Assembly: GCF_037038585.1 (NCBI RefSeq)
Contig: NC_092525.1
Coordinates: 17,030,867 to 17,094,866 of the forward strand
Direction: 5' to 3'
Length of the DNA: 64,000 bases
From: Patagioenas fasciata
Lineage: Eukaryota; Chordata; Aves; Columbiformes; Columbidae
The notes beneath the pieces were generated by a model. That model saw only the letters and a list, made by a program, of their open reading frames with translations. It ran no database searches and was not told the origin of the DNA. The position numbers and the translations under genes were made by a program. Positions 11,305-24,600 of the stretch are shown one piece after another; position 1 is the stretch's first letter; every line of letters starts with the position of its first letter.

Positions 11305-13710
11305 CTGCAGGAAAAGGGGAAAAAACAGTTTTCTGAAACATTTTGGGGACTATTTCTTTAGAATTATTATCAAGATTGCAGGCCATTAAGTACAGTTTTT
11401 CCCGAGGGATACCTGTTGTCTGCATTCTGCATTTCTTATTCTACCTTCCTAGAAAACATGAAAAAGTGAGATTTGCTGGAGTAATCCCCCAAAGGAGTCT
11501 CAGTCCATCATCTGTTCCCCTAACACGCCAAGACCATCCACAACCGTTGCTTTCTTTAACAATGGAAATCAACAGTGTAAATCCTACAGGTATGAACATG
11601 TTAATCAGACAGAGTACAAAATGACGAGGTGCACTCCCTGCCTTTTCAACACCAATGAAGACAAGGATATGTAAACTTAATGGGTTATAAAACTAGAACA
11701 TAAGTAACCCTCCCCCAGCTTGTCTGCCTGTCATTCCTGCTCCCTTGTATCACCTGCTGAAAACTCAGGTAAGCGACTCATCAGAAATACCAGGAATTTT
11801 CCTGCAGTAAGATAAACGGCTGGGACATTTCAGTGCAGTCGATACCCCAGTTTCTAATCCAGACATTCTGCAGCTCCTCCCTGCGCACAGTTTATATGAG
11901 CCTCTAACTCACAGGAGTCACAGTTTACACAACTGGATCTTACTTGTTTTCAGTGCAATAATAAACACTTTAACTCACTACTCTTTAGCCGAGAGAACTC
12001 AATAAGCAGATATTATACATGTCACACAGTCTCCAAATCTGGAATACTGACATTTTTAGAAGTTATTTTAACATGATTATACGTAAATCAGGCTGTTCTG
12101 AAACGTATTACCACAAAGCCAAGAAGGGCTAAACCTTCAACTTCCATTTCTAAACCACTTACAAGGTTTTGAGTTATATTTATGAAAAAGAAATGCACAA
12201 TATTAGCCCAAGTAAAGCAAAATAAAGCTCATCAGGATCCTCTTTCACGGGATGCCAATGAAAAAGCAACTGCATATTTATGCAAAATATCAGTGAGGAT
12301 AAATAATGGCTTAGGCAATATGAATTATCTGAAATGTAAGATTAAAAAAAAAATTAATTGGTCAGATAATGCTCCATTCATGGATCTCCGTGACTTTTTT
12401 CCTCATGTAATACATTAATATTTTGGAGATAAACAAAACTCTCAAATGTTTTATTTCCTTGTTTAAACTTTAGTAGCACCTAATCTGCCTCCAGCAACCC
12501 CAATGAGCTGAGCCCACGAATACTGTCAGAACAAATACTGGTTGTTCACGTTCCCAGGAAGGCAGATGTTGAAGGACACCAGTGAAGGCAAAGTGCAGCT
12601 GGTTGTTCATGTGGCAGAGCCATGTGGCTTCCTCTTGGCTCATTCTGGCTTGAGGGTAAAGCTTAAAACAGAAAGAGTATAGGAATTTTGTAATTCAGCT
12701 TGACCAGATGCCAGGTTTGTGGGTATAACGTAAAAGTTGTATCTTAATTACAGCCAGCTGATGCAATGAAAAAAATTGCATAAAGCAGTGCACATAAACT
12801 TCTGAAAATGTAAAAATAAACCACTTCTAGGTATGAAAAAAGAAGCAATTCATTTGCAAGCTAATAAATCACAAAACTGAAGTTTATTTCAGTTCAGCGG
12901 TATATTCTGCTGCAGAACACAAACAGTAACAGCTAAAATGTAAGGATGCCACATGCCAATCAAATCTACTCTGCAAGCTTTGATTTTAAATATTCTTCAT
13001 TTAAACTCCTTCCAGCAGGAACACCAGATCCCCAGTCAGAGCTCACACTCAGCACTGGGGCTGGACCTGGGTTCTTGGCTGGTACTCAAGATCTGCTGTG
13101 ATAAAGACGTTTATTTTAACATTGTCCCTAATTTTCCTCTGGAAATAAGGCTATGACCTTTGCAGTTTGAAATCTGTTGGTTCATTACTTTTACAGTTTA
13201 CTCAACTTCAAAAAATTTTGCATTTGTCACTTTTTCTTTAAGGTGGGAAAAGTCACAAAGCTCAGCTCCAAAGCAAGTCCGGCAGACCAGCCCACCCCGC
13301 CAGACGTGCTCCCCATTCTCTCTCCAATCAGGGTTTTTCCAGTTGTCATTCCAATCTGCTCTCTCCAAATTGTTTTCACTGTGTCTGCTCCCACCACCAC
13401 AGCACAACACGCAATCAGCTCGTTTGGTCTCAGAGAGTCTGTATTTGGATGTGAAAAGCGGCTTTGGCCATCCCTTCTTACAGTTATTCAGCTCACACCT
13501 GGCCTACCCGACATGGGGCTCATCTGCAGCTGCTGCAATGGGTGACTTGGGAAGCAGCAAGGAGAAGGGACAGAGCAGTGACAACAGGGAGAACTCCCAG
13601 CTGGGCAGGGCTGCAGGACGGGCTGTGCAGCACACAGTACAAAGCAGCCACCAGTCATGGTCCCTGGGCTGGGAGGGCCAGCTGTGGTGGCCGATTACAG
13701 CCCTCCCCTC
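11305..13710 (-). other. Presumed LRRC7 5' intron: no gene seen
   Basis: The acceptor pyrimidine tract of the first coding exon lies at 11305-11330. Beyond it the sequence is AT-rich with no coding exon, promoter or repeat I can support. The 13160-13714 stretch is less AT-rich and has overlapping open frames on both strands, with no recognisable domain. Confidence 0.65.
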
Positions 13711-14129
13711 CTGATGGAGCATCCCAGGACCTCTGACAGAGCTCCCTCCAAAGCTCTGATGAAGCATCCCCATATGTCTGATGGAGCACCCTGGTACATC
13801 TGACAAAGCACCCTCTATATGTCTGATGGAGCACCTCCATATGTCTGACAGAGCACCCTCCATATATCTGACAGAGCAACCTCCATATGTCCAATGGAAC
13901 ACCCCCATACATCTGATGAAGCACCCCCCATACATCTGATGAAGCATCCCCCATACATCTGACAGAGCCCCCCCATACAGCTGACGGAACCCCCCATACA
14001 TCAGATAGAGCACCCCCATACATCAGGTAGAGCACTCCCCATACATCAGATAGAGCACCCCTCCATATATCTGATGGAGCACCCCCATACATCTGACGGA
14101 GGCCCCCATACATCTGACAGGGCCCCCCC
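13711..14129. repeat. Minisatellite: about 19 tandem copies of a ~22-bp unit
   Basis: A plus-strand unit close to ctgatggagcacccccatac+at is repeated about 19 times over 419 bp, with units of 21-24 bp. Variation concentrates in the C-run (4-8 C) and in the ctgatg/ctgacag/cagatag start. Sub-variants cluster: cagatagagc units are adjacent near 14000-14065, and tatgtctg units near 13770-13890. This suggests local unit duplication. The minus strand lacks stops in all three frames because no unit supplies one, so long apparent ORFs rich in MYGG and SDVWG are artefacts of the repeat. It sits in the presumed 5' intron of LRRC7 and is a likely VNTR. Confidence 0.95.
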
Positions 14130-14774
14130 AAGAAAAATGAAATGAGCTCTCAAGCTGCACAGCCTCTTTGTATTCAAGCAGAGGAAGCAGCATTTTCAGC
14201 TGCATATTTCCAACCTTGACACAATAAAAATAAATGCCCTTGGAATATCAAATTATTTGTAGCTTTTCGAGCCATTTGAAGATAATGAACAATTGAACAG
14301 TGACATGTAGTTCAGAAACTACTCAGAAAAACATTCTTCCCACAGGCATTGCAAAGCACTTAGCTTTGCATTATTCTCTACTGTACACATATGCATAAAA
14401 CAAACCCCACGATTCATTTTAATAGAAACCCAGAACAATAGCAGAGTAATAGAACAGCTAGAAAATGCACAAACAGTGAGGTGATAGAACTGTGCTAAAA
14501 CCAGCCATTACAACAGAAAAACATTTTACAAAACAGTTATTTCTTTTGCTTATGTAAACAGAAGTATTTCTATTATTGCAGTTCATAAGAATATCTATAA
14601 CTTCTTGTTGGATAGAAAATTGTTTTAAAATTAGAAAGAAAAAATTGCAGAGTGATTTAATTGCTTTGTCCTCCTCAAAAGCTATAGTAAGAGATGACTG
14701 CCATGATAAATTAGGTTGGTAGGATTAACTGGTTATTTATTGAAATTGTCCTCTTTAGGAAACAAACGAACAAG

Positions 14775-14809
14775 CAAAAAAACCAACCAACCAACCAACC
14801 AACAAAACC
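14775..14809. repeat. (CCAA)n microsatellite
   Basis: caaaaaaa followed by ccaaccaaccaaccaacc and aacaaaaccc; about five perfect CCAA units. Confidence 0.9.
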
Positions 14810-15760
14810 CACACCAAACCAGAATGTGATCTGGATAGATGAGCAATCCATACTTAAGAAAAGATCAGTACTGGGATAAGAAAGGTATTGGAACCAGAAC
14901 TATGGTGCATTGCTAAGATTTTGTGAGAAAAATGAGTCTGAAGTAACTCTGGCACAGAAACTGCTGCTTCCAGAATATTCACTGGAAGAATGGCCATGGG
15001 AAAGCATGAACGTCAGTGGAGCTTGCTAAGAAGTGGGTTTGTCTGTATCCATGGTCTGCTCCATTAGCTACCCTTTGTAATTGAAGAGAAAACAAACAAA
15101 AATGTTGAAAAATCCATTTAAAAACAAATCCCCATGGACTGATATTGTTCTTTGCAGTCACTTCAGAAAGCAGCAGAACAGAGTTAAAGGACCTGTGGTA
15201 GGATTGAAAAGAATAAAATGTCATGCCCTGTGGACCAATGGTAATTAAACCCTTTATTAATTTCAGTGTTATTAATTCCTACCCTGGACTAACTCCAGCT
15301 TTGGTAATTACACTTTTCTTACCTACATTTTATTCCTCCATAATTTCCAGAAAACTTTTCGTTTATTCTGATCGCTACTTGGGATCCTCGGCAACAAAAT
15401 CAAAGTGTAAGGGTGAGGATGATGCCAAGCGCCGGGCTTTGGGAGCCCAAGTCACAAATATCACAGCCTCATCCCATTCCTTAACCTCGTGATACAGAAC
15501 ATGTTCCCACTTCCTTGTAAAAACACCAGTGCTTAGTCCTTTTCCCCATTTAAACCAGTGAAAGAAATGGAATTCTCCACAGCCGAGTATTAGAGGTGAT
15601 TGATAGCATATGCCACACACTCTACATTAATGACTCTATAAGGTTGATACCACAGTCACAAATCAAGACTTGGAAAACTCTAAGTCTGCCCTGCAAAGGC
15701 AGCAGGAATGGGTCCAGGTCATTTGTCGAATACCAAAGAATTAAGATGAAAAGTACATAC

Positions 15761-15775
15761 TTTTTTTTTTTTTTT
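15761..15775. repeat. T15 homopolymer
   Basis: Fifteen T followed by gcag. This resembles a plus-strand acceptor, but no exon follows it. Confidence 0.9.
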
Positions 15776-16832
15776 GCAGTTATGATTTAGAAAATTCATT
15801 CACATCTTAACTAATAATTAATTCTACACATGTGCATTCATAACGAACTGTAGTGTACCACTTTTCAAGAACTCAGAAAAACAAAACAAAACAGAAACGT
15901 GTTTTTCCCCACAAAAGCTTAAAAATGTTACGGAATGTTTTCTGAGTGCTTTTTAAAAAATTCATTCTTACTTGAACTAGATTAAAGAAACTATGAAGGA
16001 AGCACACATATAAACTGCTATTTATCAGCTCCATGCAAGCATCTCATTATCATTATCTGCAGTTCATTCTCTTCTAAAGAAAATCCTTAATCTAAGAAAA
16101 ACAGTAGTTTTATGGAAATTAATTACAACAAAATCTAATCTCTTCTCAATTAATGGATCTTTTGTGCAGCAAACCCACTAATCCCTGTTTCTCAGCAATC
16201 ACAATAGAAGATATTCTCCTTACCTATTTAAAAGACAGAGGCAAAGAAAATTGCCGTATGGTTCACAAAACTGATTTAAAGATGGAACAGACCAGCTTGG
16301 CAGACTTCAGAACTTCAAGGATCTTGAAAGAATAGGAGAGCAGCAATTTTTTTTCAAAAGACAAGATAGAAGAATTTATTTATTCATCTCAGCAATGGGT
16401 GCACACATCATCAGATATGGCCATTTTCCCTTTTCCCCCTTCACAAAGTAATTAAAAATTTGTTTAAAAAAACACAACTAAAAATGCCATCTCTCTCTGA
16501 AAATATTTTTATCTAATCAGTTCAGTTTTATCCTAAAATATGCAAAGTGTTATCTTCAATGTGCTTTACTTTTCTATTAACAGTGTAAAAAAAACCCCAA
16601 ACACTAAGAACATGTAGCAAGTGGTAATTATTGGGCAAGCAATTTGAAAGAGTTGTAACATAAAAAGCACTTTCAAATTGCCTTTGGAGTCCATTTGATT
16701 TCTTGTCAATAGTGCATTTAAAAGAAGAATTCCCAAATACCATATTCAAATATCTGACTGCAATTACGAAGTCAATTCTCTTGATCATCTTGGACCTGCA
16801 AAACTTCAAATGCATATATTTATGAACATGCT

Positions 16833-16890
16833 AAACCAACAAACCAACAAACCAACCAACCAACCCACAAACAACAAAAAATCAAACAAA
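16833..16890. repeat. (AAACC/CCAA)n-rich microsatellite
   Basis: aaaccaacaaaccaacaaac followed by caaccaaccaacccacaaac and A-rich sequence. Similar in composition to the 14775 and 36685 repeats. Confidence 0.85.
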
Positions 16891-18017
16891 CACCAAAAAT
16901 TCTGGGTAGAAAGTACTGGTAAGAGTATTTAAAAAAAAAAAAGGTTTGTGACTCCCAGAAGCTTTGGTTTATGTCAGACCAAGAATAATTGTGTTTCTGT
17001 AAGGAAAGCAGCTCCTAAAACTGGGGACCTACTGCATTCTGTGCAGTTCATCCTTCAGACAAATGTCATATAACCCTTCATTTAAAAATACTCTAGACTT
17101 CACAATAATCCAATTAAACACATTTTCAAATGGTTGCTGTAGAAGACAGAGATTTACCCTGATACAGAAGTACCAGGTGTAATTTTTCCAGCATATTCTG
17201 CTGAAAGGACAATGTGAGTGCAAAGAGATGAGGAAATACCAGTGACATTTCCATGCCACAGCCAGCTCTGATGATCTTCCCACAGCCCTAAGCTGGACCA
17301 GCAACCAGAGCAGCTGCCCACATACACACCATGGATTAATGATGGGTTTAACTTTTCTACCAAACAAGTGTTTGACGTAACACTTCGCTTGAGCATTGTT
17401 ATCTCGGGGAGTTCCACAGTCAATGCCCTGAGCCACAATTCAAACGGGTACAACCCAGCAGGTGGTGGGTGCTGTGGGACCAACCTGGGGTGTCTGATCA
17501 GGTATCAAACACTGAAACTTCATTCAGAGAACTGAAAGAAGTTGCCAAGTGTAAGTGCTAGAAAGTTACAGAGAAATCCTGAAAATACAGAAACTACAAG
17601 TCTGAATGAGAGCATTGCAAGGCTGAAATGAGTAATAACAGCAACATTTGCCAGAGGGTTCAGAAAATATTAATTATATTCAAAGCAGCAGACAATTCGC
17701 TTCACTGATTTCTTTGTCATACATCACAGACAAGCGGTTTTTCTGTTCCTTTTTTCCTTCTCTTTTTATCAGCATCATCAACAACATCAATATGCTGATG
17801 TGTTGGCTCTTTGCAGTGAGTTACACTATCGGGCTTAGAAATCACAAATATATCAATGGCCAAAACCAACCACTGTTTCCATCATCCCTTCCACTGGAGT
17901 TTTCCAGTTGATTCCAAGAGGCCCAGAACTTCTTGTTCTGTTTTCTCTGCTGAAACAGATTTGCTCACAGGGACTGTGTATATGAAATGGAACAAAGCTG
18001 AGCATACGGTTGTAATT

Positions 18018-18034
18018 TAAACAAACAAACAAAC
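18018..18034. repeat. (AAAC)n microsatellite
   Basis: aaacaaacaaacaaac followed by cccccc. Confidence 0.8.
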
Positions 18035-18969
18035 CCCCCAAAACAACAATGAACACCAAAACAACCCTCTAATTTCCTTCAGCTAAAAGCCTTTTCCTCA
18101 CTGATATTCTCCTAGTACTGGCCAGACATCCATTTTTTATTTCTTTCTCCTAATTAACAATGTGTGCTGTTTACATGATTTACATTGTATCCATTTTCAG
18201 TCTAGGTCACTGAAATAATTAAGGAACTTCAAAGCTCTCAGAGACAACTTAATTTTCAGTACAACTTTCCAATTAGAAACACAGCACTATTAATAATTCA
18301 GCTATTTTTTTTAATGTAGAAAGATTGTATCTGCATATCCAGGCTGTGCCATCCCCATCCAGCTTTTGGTGTTTAAATACCCTGCTCACCTTTGTGCTCC
18401 ACACAGCTTTGTGGACACCATCTTGTGCTGTCTTATAGAAAACTCTTTGTGACTTTTACTCATTTATTTCTTTGCTTAGTCAGGCATATAACTCTTAATA
18501 CCTCAATTTTGTAGTTTTTATTCTAGTCAAGACTTTTTGTCTGCAGCCATAATACCAGGCTTGTGACACGAGCATTATGGTTATATAAATTCTTATATCA
18601 GTAGTCACTGCTACTTTTCATATTCTCACTATTTTTCAGTTCAAAAAGAAATTCTGAAGGAATGTAATCTGCTTATTCTTTGCCTGCAAATCAGCATCCC
18701 ACTGCCTTAAAACTGTATGTCACCTCTCGAATTTGCTTTTTTCCCCCTGAAGATATTGAAACGGGAAGGGGTATTAATGTCTTTGCAGAAGACGTTAACA
18801 ACACTTTATCGGAAGCAAATACACAACTGGGCTGGGAAAAATTAAGGTCCATTTTTTTGCAAGGTTCCATTTAGTATATTTTTAAAAGAAGAAAGCACAC
18901 TGCTTGGTTTGACCACATCTCTTTCCTTTTTTACCTCATTTTCTCCATTGGAAGTCACTCTCTCTATAC

Positions 18970-19012
18970 ATTCATTCATTTATTTATTTATTTGTGTGTT
19001 TGTTTGTTTTTT
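18970..19012. repeat. (ATTC/ATTT/GTTT)n microsatellite
   Basis: attcattcatttatttattt, then atttgtgtgtttgtttgttt and Ts: three related tetranucleotide blocks in succession. Confidence 0.85.
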
Positions 19013-22000
19013 AAGTTACAGTTTTACATATCCTGTTTAGAAGCATGAAGTATATTCCATGGAAATGTCACACCTGAGCCAGGTGAAGGAGTCGGGCATG
19101 TGGTTTTTATGTTCTCATTGGTAACTCAAATTTGGGAATTTAGATATTCCGTTTGTAAAAAACATTTTTAATAGTTTTCATTAATCTTCCTGAAAAGATT
19201 AAGAAACCATGGTTCTAAAGGTGAAATCACAATAGCAGAATTATTAGAATGCTTTCAAAGGAGAATTAGTCTTATCAAAAAGAAGGGTGTGAAATATTAT
19301 CTGAATTGTTTTCTTGCACAGAAATACCATGATAACCACCATATCTTATCCAGAAATGCCATTTATTGCATGATAATTGAATGCTCTTCATTGTATTTCC
19401 ATTCTAATATTCTGCATTCAAGTTCTTATTTAGATCTTGCTAATCCTAAAATAACATAACCAAGCCTGAATAATAAGATTTCAACTTTACCTTTTGTCTT
19501 CCCACAATATCAATGAGAGAAAGTTTCTCTTTGCTGCACGATGTGGGATGTCACTTGTGACTTGACATTCAGGAAATTTGCAAAAAGAGTGAAGTAACAC
19601 TTCAAACAGAATTATTTCTACCAAACACCAATCAGTTTTGAATTACCAGACCTCTAATCCCTCTCTGGGACACAGGACCCAACCTTCACCTTTTCTGATA
19701 ACACATGCGCTTATTTCAATCACGGTTTACTATTGGTCTTGCCTTGAAATTCCTAAGTGAGGTTTTCTGAGTAAATGTTTTTTGGATGATCCTAATTATA
19801 GACAATGATGACTCCAGGAACAAAGACAGTTTAGTGACGGCAAAAGAAGCTGTTGGGGTTGTTTTTTTAAAGACAGTTTCTATCCTATTCCCCCCAAAGA
19901 CAGTTTTCGCATAACCTTAAGAAACACTCCAGTTTTCTTCAGTTTCTTTTTACACAATAACTGACAGAATGTCAATAATTTGTTGCATATTAGTAGGACA
20001 TGCTGAAAATTATTAATTATGCTCTGAATTGCTAGCAATGACAATCAGTTTGATGGCCCAGCCTGCAGACACTTGAGTAGGAGAGAATCCCAATAAACTA
20101 AGATGGGATATTGCCTTCTTTGGAAAGTGTCCTTTCTGAAAACTGGGAAATTCACATTTAAACTGAGATCTTTGATGTGTTTCAGCATTCACTTGAATAA
20201 ATCCTTTAGTTTAAAAGATTATCTGGTATGAAATTTCGTATCAAATATGCTTTATTTCTTGCTTTATGGTGCAATGGATTTTGCTGCCCATATGATGGCT
20301 AGAATTGCAATCCGAAGGAACAGTACAGAAAACATAATTTACCTGCTAAATACATCAACTAAACAAATCGGTATTTAAATGTGAGCTATATAACTTTAAT
20401 TCTGGGTTTCTTACAGATCATACAGAATACCCAGTTACTTTTCAGCGGTTTACATCCCAATCTGTCTGCATTATTCCTGACATATTAATCAGCTTAGCAG
20501 GAGCTTACTGAATGAAAACTAGATGTGTTTTGCTGAGTTTGCAGGATGAAAGTTCCAGAGATAATAATGTGCAACTACAAACTGCAGCTAGAAAAGAAAG
20601 TTTTAATGAGAAGTGACAACCATGACTCCCAATGGAAGTCGATCTGCAAGAGCCCAGGCAGAGATGTGTGGGACAAGGGACCTTTCTCTGCCCATGTTAC
20701 TGGAGTCCAAACAGAAGGCGATTAAGTTCATTTTCAGCACGTCATAACACCGATTTGTTTTGAGACCTGTGTTTCCAAAACACAGTTACGTTTGAAATAC
20801 ATATAACAAACTGCCAAGAAAAAGCATGTTGTTTACCCACCGTGGTAAATGTTCACATCCAGTCACAAACCCTTTCCAAAAAACTTTGTCCTCTCGAAAA
20901 ATAGTATTTTTTTCCTATTTTATTTCCAATAATCAGGCTGGCTTGCTTTACTACGCAATTATTCTCACTTCTACAAGTTCCTGCATAAACATTAACATGC
21001 TCCAACCAAACTGCACAAACACATAACTCAGTTATTACCATTGTTCACTCACAACTAAAAACTTTCCCCCTTGTTTACTCTCTCTTCTCTCTACAGAAGA
21101 TCTTAAATTTTGCCAAGAAATATAGAAAACCTTTTCTTGTCCATCAGTTCCTCTTTCTCCTGTTATTCTATCCTCCTTCCTGGCTACAGATGCAGCTTTT
21201 TTCCAGTGCTCCCCATTTGTTGCATCATACCCACCAATGCTGCACATCCATGCTGCCACATGCTTGCATGTATGTTCATATATCAGATTATCAAAATGCA
21301 GCAGCCTATGTCTATATAGGAAAATGTCAGCACAAGTGAAATCTTGAAAACAGAATTCCCCCAAGTATCCATGAGAATTGATTGCTTGAATATGAGAATA
21401 CAATTTTACACCTAAAGAGACATTTATCTCTATAAATATTTTATTTCCCATGAATACCTGAGTACATCTGCTCTGTATTTCAATGCATATAGTAGCAGCC
21501 ACATTTCGCTCGTGCATATTTTCAGCTCAAATCAAGTAATAAAATCTGAATTTTGCCCTTTCCCCTCACCACCAACTGGTCCCATCATGGGCCTGTGAAG
21601 TATTAATCACACACACCCACCATTAAAACCCACCAGACCTAGGGGGATTGCGTATTTCATCTGCAGAGTTTAAAATATATTTATACTAGAAAAAGTTTGT
21701 TTTGTTTCAGTAAAGACTATATTGCATAATTGCAGGACTATGAATCTTTTATATGAATTCACAGGAAGGATCTGCACAGAGAATTCTGTTTCTGTTCAAC
21801 CAAAGTGACTTCTCCTTAAATTCTTGCAAGCCTCAAACTTAATGGTAGGAGACAATCTTGGGAAACTATTCAAAATGAAGAAAATATGTAGACCAATGCA
21901 AAAATTACATATGACACTATCATCATGGTAAATGGTCTCTTAAAATTTTATTTCACTTCCCTAAGGAAATTTGTGGGTGGCAAATTCTCACTTTCTTTCA

Positions 22001-22020
22001 GTAGCCCGTTTTTCACAGTG

Positions 22021-22265
22021 CAGTGCATTTTGCAGTTTTCTCCATTAGTGGTTTCTCTGTGTTCTGCCAGAGTCCCTTGTCCCATCGCCCTGAGCTGAAT
22101 CCAGAGCAGGCTCTGCAGAACAAGCAGCTCTGTCCTCTGGGCCGCGCTCTGTGTGTTCCTGTTGGGCAGGTACAGAAAACGGCAGATTTAAGGGCAGCTC
22201 TGGGACAGATCCTCTCTTTTCCAACTCAATGAGTGTGCCAGGAGGCCTCGGCTTTATAAGTCTGA
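22021..22265. other. GC-richer segment with a minus-strand TATAAA box-like site
   Basis: Less AT-rich than its surroundings, with some CpG (about 22140-22185). On the minus strand TATAAAGC lies at 22258-22251, and a GC-richer tract follows towards lower coordinates, the orientation expected of an LRRC7 upstream exon. No clear strong donor was identified, so promoter or first-exon status is only a possibility. Confidence 0.2.
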
Positions 22266-24584
22266 AAAAAAGCCCTGCCAGACCTCTTTTTGCTCCAAAT
22301 GTGCTCAAAGAACAAGACACAAAGCCTTTGATTGCCTTACACAAACTCAGCTCCCATTAAAAATTAATTCATTCAACAATTTGTGGATGTGAACTCCATA
22401 TCAAAGCTCAGGGAGTCTTATCAGCTTAGATCAGTCACTCTCAAAATGCTGGAGACAATGGTCAGTCTAATGTTTTAGACACTGGAACATGGTGAAAATC
22501 AAGTTTACTGTGCAGCAGGGATAATAACAAATATGTTTAGGGGCATCACGGTAAATAAAGATGTCCATGTGGTCTGTTCCACCCTCATATACAGCCACTC
22601 AAACCATCCTGTCTGAGAAGGATGGGATGAATAACTCCAGCCATTGAAAAGAAGGACATTAGAAAGAAACTGTATTCCTGAAGGTTTTCATCAGCAGAGG
22701 GCTCTAGAACTACATTCTCTTAAGTATCGCGTTCCCTCCCATGATTAATCTGTCCCAGTTTTTTTTAGTCAATTAACATGCTGTTCTTATGGTACAAATG
22801 TTCTCTAAAAAAATTCTCACAGCTGAGCTGTCAAACACTGAAATTCAGTACATCGGAATGGCAGGTTTTTAACAAAGTCCTGGGGTTTGTAAAGTATAAT
22901 CAGAACTTTAATGTCCAATTATGCAATCTTAGCAATGACTTTCTGAAGAGAATTTTATCACTTTCTTTGTAAACTGGGATCATCAACCAGAACTGTACCA
23001 AACTGTTCCACTCAACTACAAGGGCTTGATTCTTAACGGGGAGGTTCAGCAGACACCGCAGGTGTGGACTTCACAGCTTGGGAAGATTCAAGCACTTTGG
23101 CACATTCTTTCCATTCAGAAACAGTGATTTTTTAAAAAATTTCCTTTCTTATGCATGCATTTATCTGACGGTCACAACTAAATCGCTCTTACAGAACATA
23201 AATTCTTCCCTTGTCCCAGCTCATGTAGTTCAGCAGACACCTCCCCTGAGCAAGCACAGTGAATGCCAAACGTCCAACAGAACTTCTCACAGTCTGAAAC
23301 AAGATTTTCAAAGTGTGGACAAAGAACTAAGCAATATTTTAGCAACCACCCACCTGCTAAATGAAGTCTTAGCTGTATATAAACAGTGAAAGCCTTTTGG
23401 CAGCAGTTTATAAATAGACGCACAACTTCCATGGTCCAATCTGCTCTGGTGACACGGCTGAGCAGTGCAAGTTGGCCTGGGGGCATGTTCTTGTAAGGCA
23501 GAGAGAGCTGAAATACAGAAATTCCTGTCCTCAACTCAGTTAGCAGAACTGTGGGATTTTAATGGACAAGCTTTCTGTACCAGGTATCAAGTACTACAAT
23601 CATTTGGACAACTACAAGTCAAAGCAAATATTCCATTGAAGTAGGTACTATGCTAGTGCCTAATAAAAGCTGAAAAGATGTACCCAGATCTGACTGAATT
23701 ACAGCTATGCCATTTTATCCACGCTAATATTTGTAAAGGTGCTAAAATGTACTCCTCCTATTTTAAAATGTTCAGGTTAACTCTCACGGGAACCATCAAT
23801 AATATAATTTAATCTGCTTCAGCATACAACACTCAAGCAGTTGCATTTTATAACGATTTTACTAGTTTTCCTGAGCTGCATCCATGTAGTATTTGATATA
23901 TCTTTTTCCATAATCAAACAGAATAATCCCCATTTTGTCATGCTTACAGTGTAAGTGAAAGAATCAAGGATTTTCCTGAAGGTCTTATAAAGTTATCTAG
24001 ATAGTTTATGATTTCATCAGTTTATTTCAAATTAAATTATTCTGGCAACATTTCTACTGATAATTACGAAAATCATGTATTGATAAATTTCTCCACATGA
24101 GCAGCACAGGAGAACACCGTCCATGCTCCTACTCAGGTGTTCTCTTGCATTTGACATTTTTCTCTTGCTATTGCCTGACTCATGAAAACACTATCAAGCT
24201 GATTTATATTAAAATATTTCTAACATATTTGTAATTCAACAGTTGAAAGATGCTTCGTCACTTTTCGGTCTCTGCCCATATGGATTCTCTGTGCAAGCCA
24301 GAGAAAGCCATGGGAAGGGCTGCTGTATGGATGCGGATGTCCTCAGCAAAACACAGAACAAAAACCAAAGTGCTTGAACTATGTACATTGAAGTCCTTAG
24401 TTCTGCAAGACAGGGATGGGTAGAAACTCTTCTGCAGCAGACGTTGCAAAAGCCAGGAAAAAGTTTTGGAGGGTGCTTGTCAGGCTTCAGCTTCAGAGCC
24501 AGTTTCTCAGCTTCAGCTTTTTTTGTTCACTGATTTGAAGGCATAAAACAACAGAATGAAATATTAAAAAAAAATAATCTCTAT

Positions 24585-24600
24585 CTATATATATATTTAT
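24585..24600. repeat. Short (TA)n run
   Basis: tatatatatat within ctatctatatatatatttat. Confidence 0.7.

Larger units (their letters stand above)
14130..22020. other. AT-rich non-coding stretch with microsatellites only
   Basis: About 7.9 kb with no exon, RNA gene or interspersed repeat that I recognise. It holds several AAAC/CCAA-type microsatellites and homopolymers listed separately. Open frames here (for example 17029-17483 minus and 21035-21517 minus) are short, overlap each other and show no domain. Confidence 0.7.

Noticed and set aside
13160..13714. 184-codon plus-strand open frame next to the minisatellite
   Set aside because: Low-complexity Ser/Gln-rich product with overlapping frames in other phases. 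No homology is recognised.
13711..14129. CRISPR-like array
   Set aside because: Units are contiguous and variable with no unique spacers, in a vertebrate genome; it is a minisatellite.
13504..14131. Long minus-strand frames rich in MYGG and SDVWG repeats (up to 171 codons)
   Set aside because: They are produced by the 22-bp minisatellite, which lacks stops in every minus frame. Unit length is not a multiple of three, so no single protein repeat is maintained.
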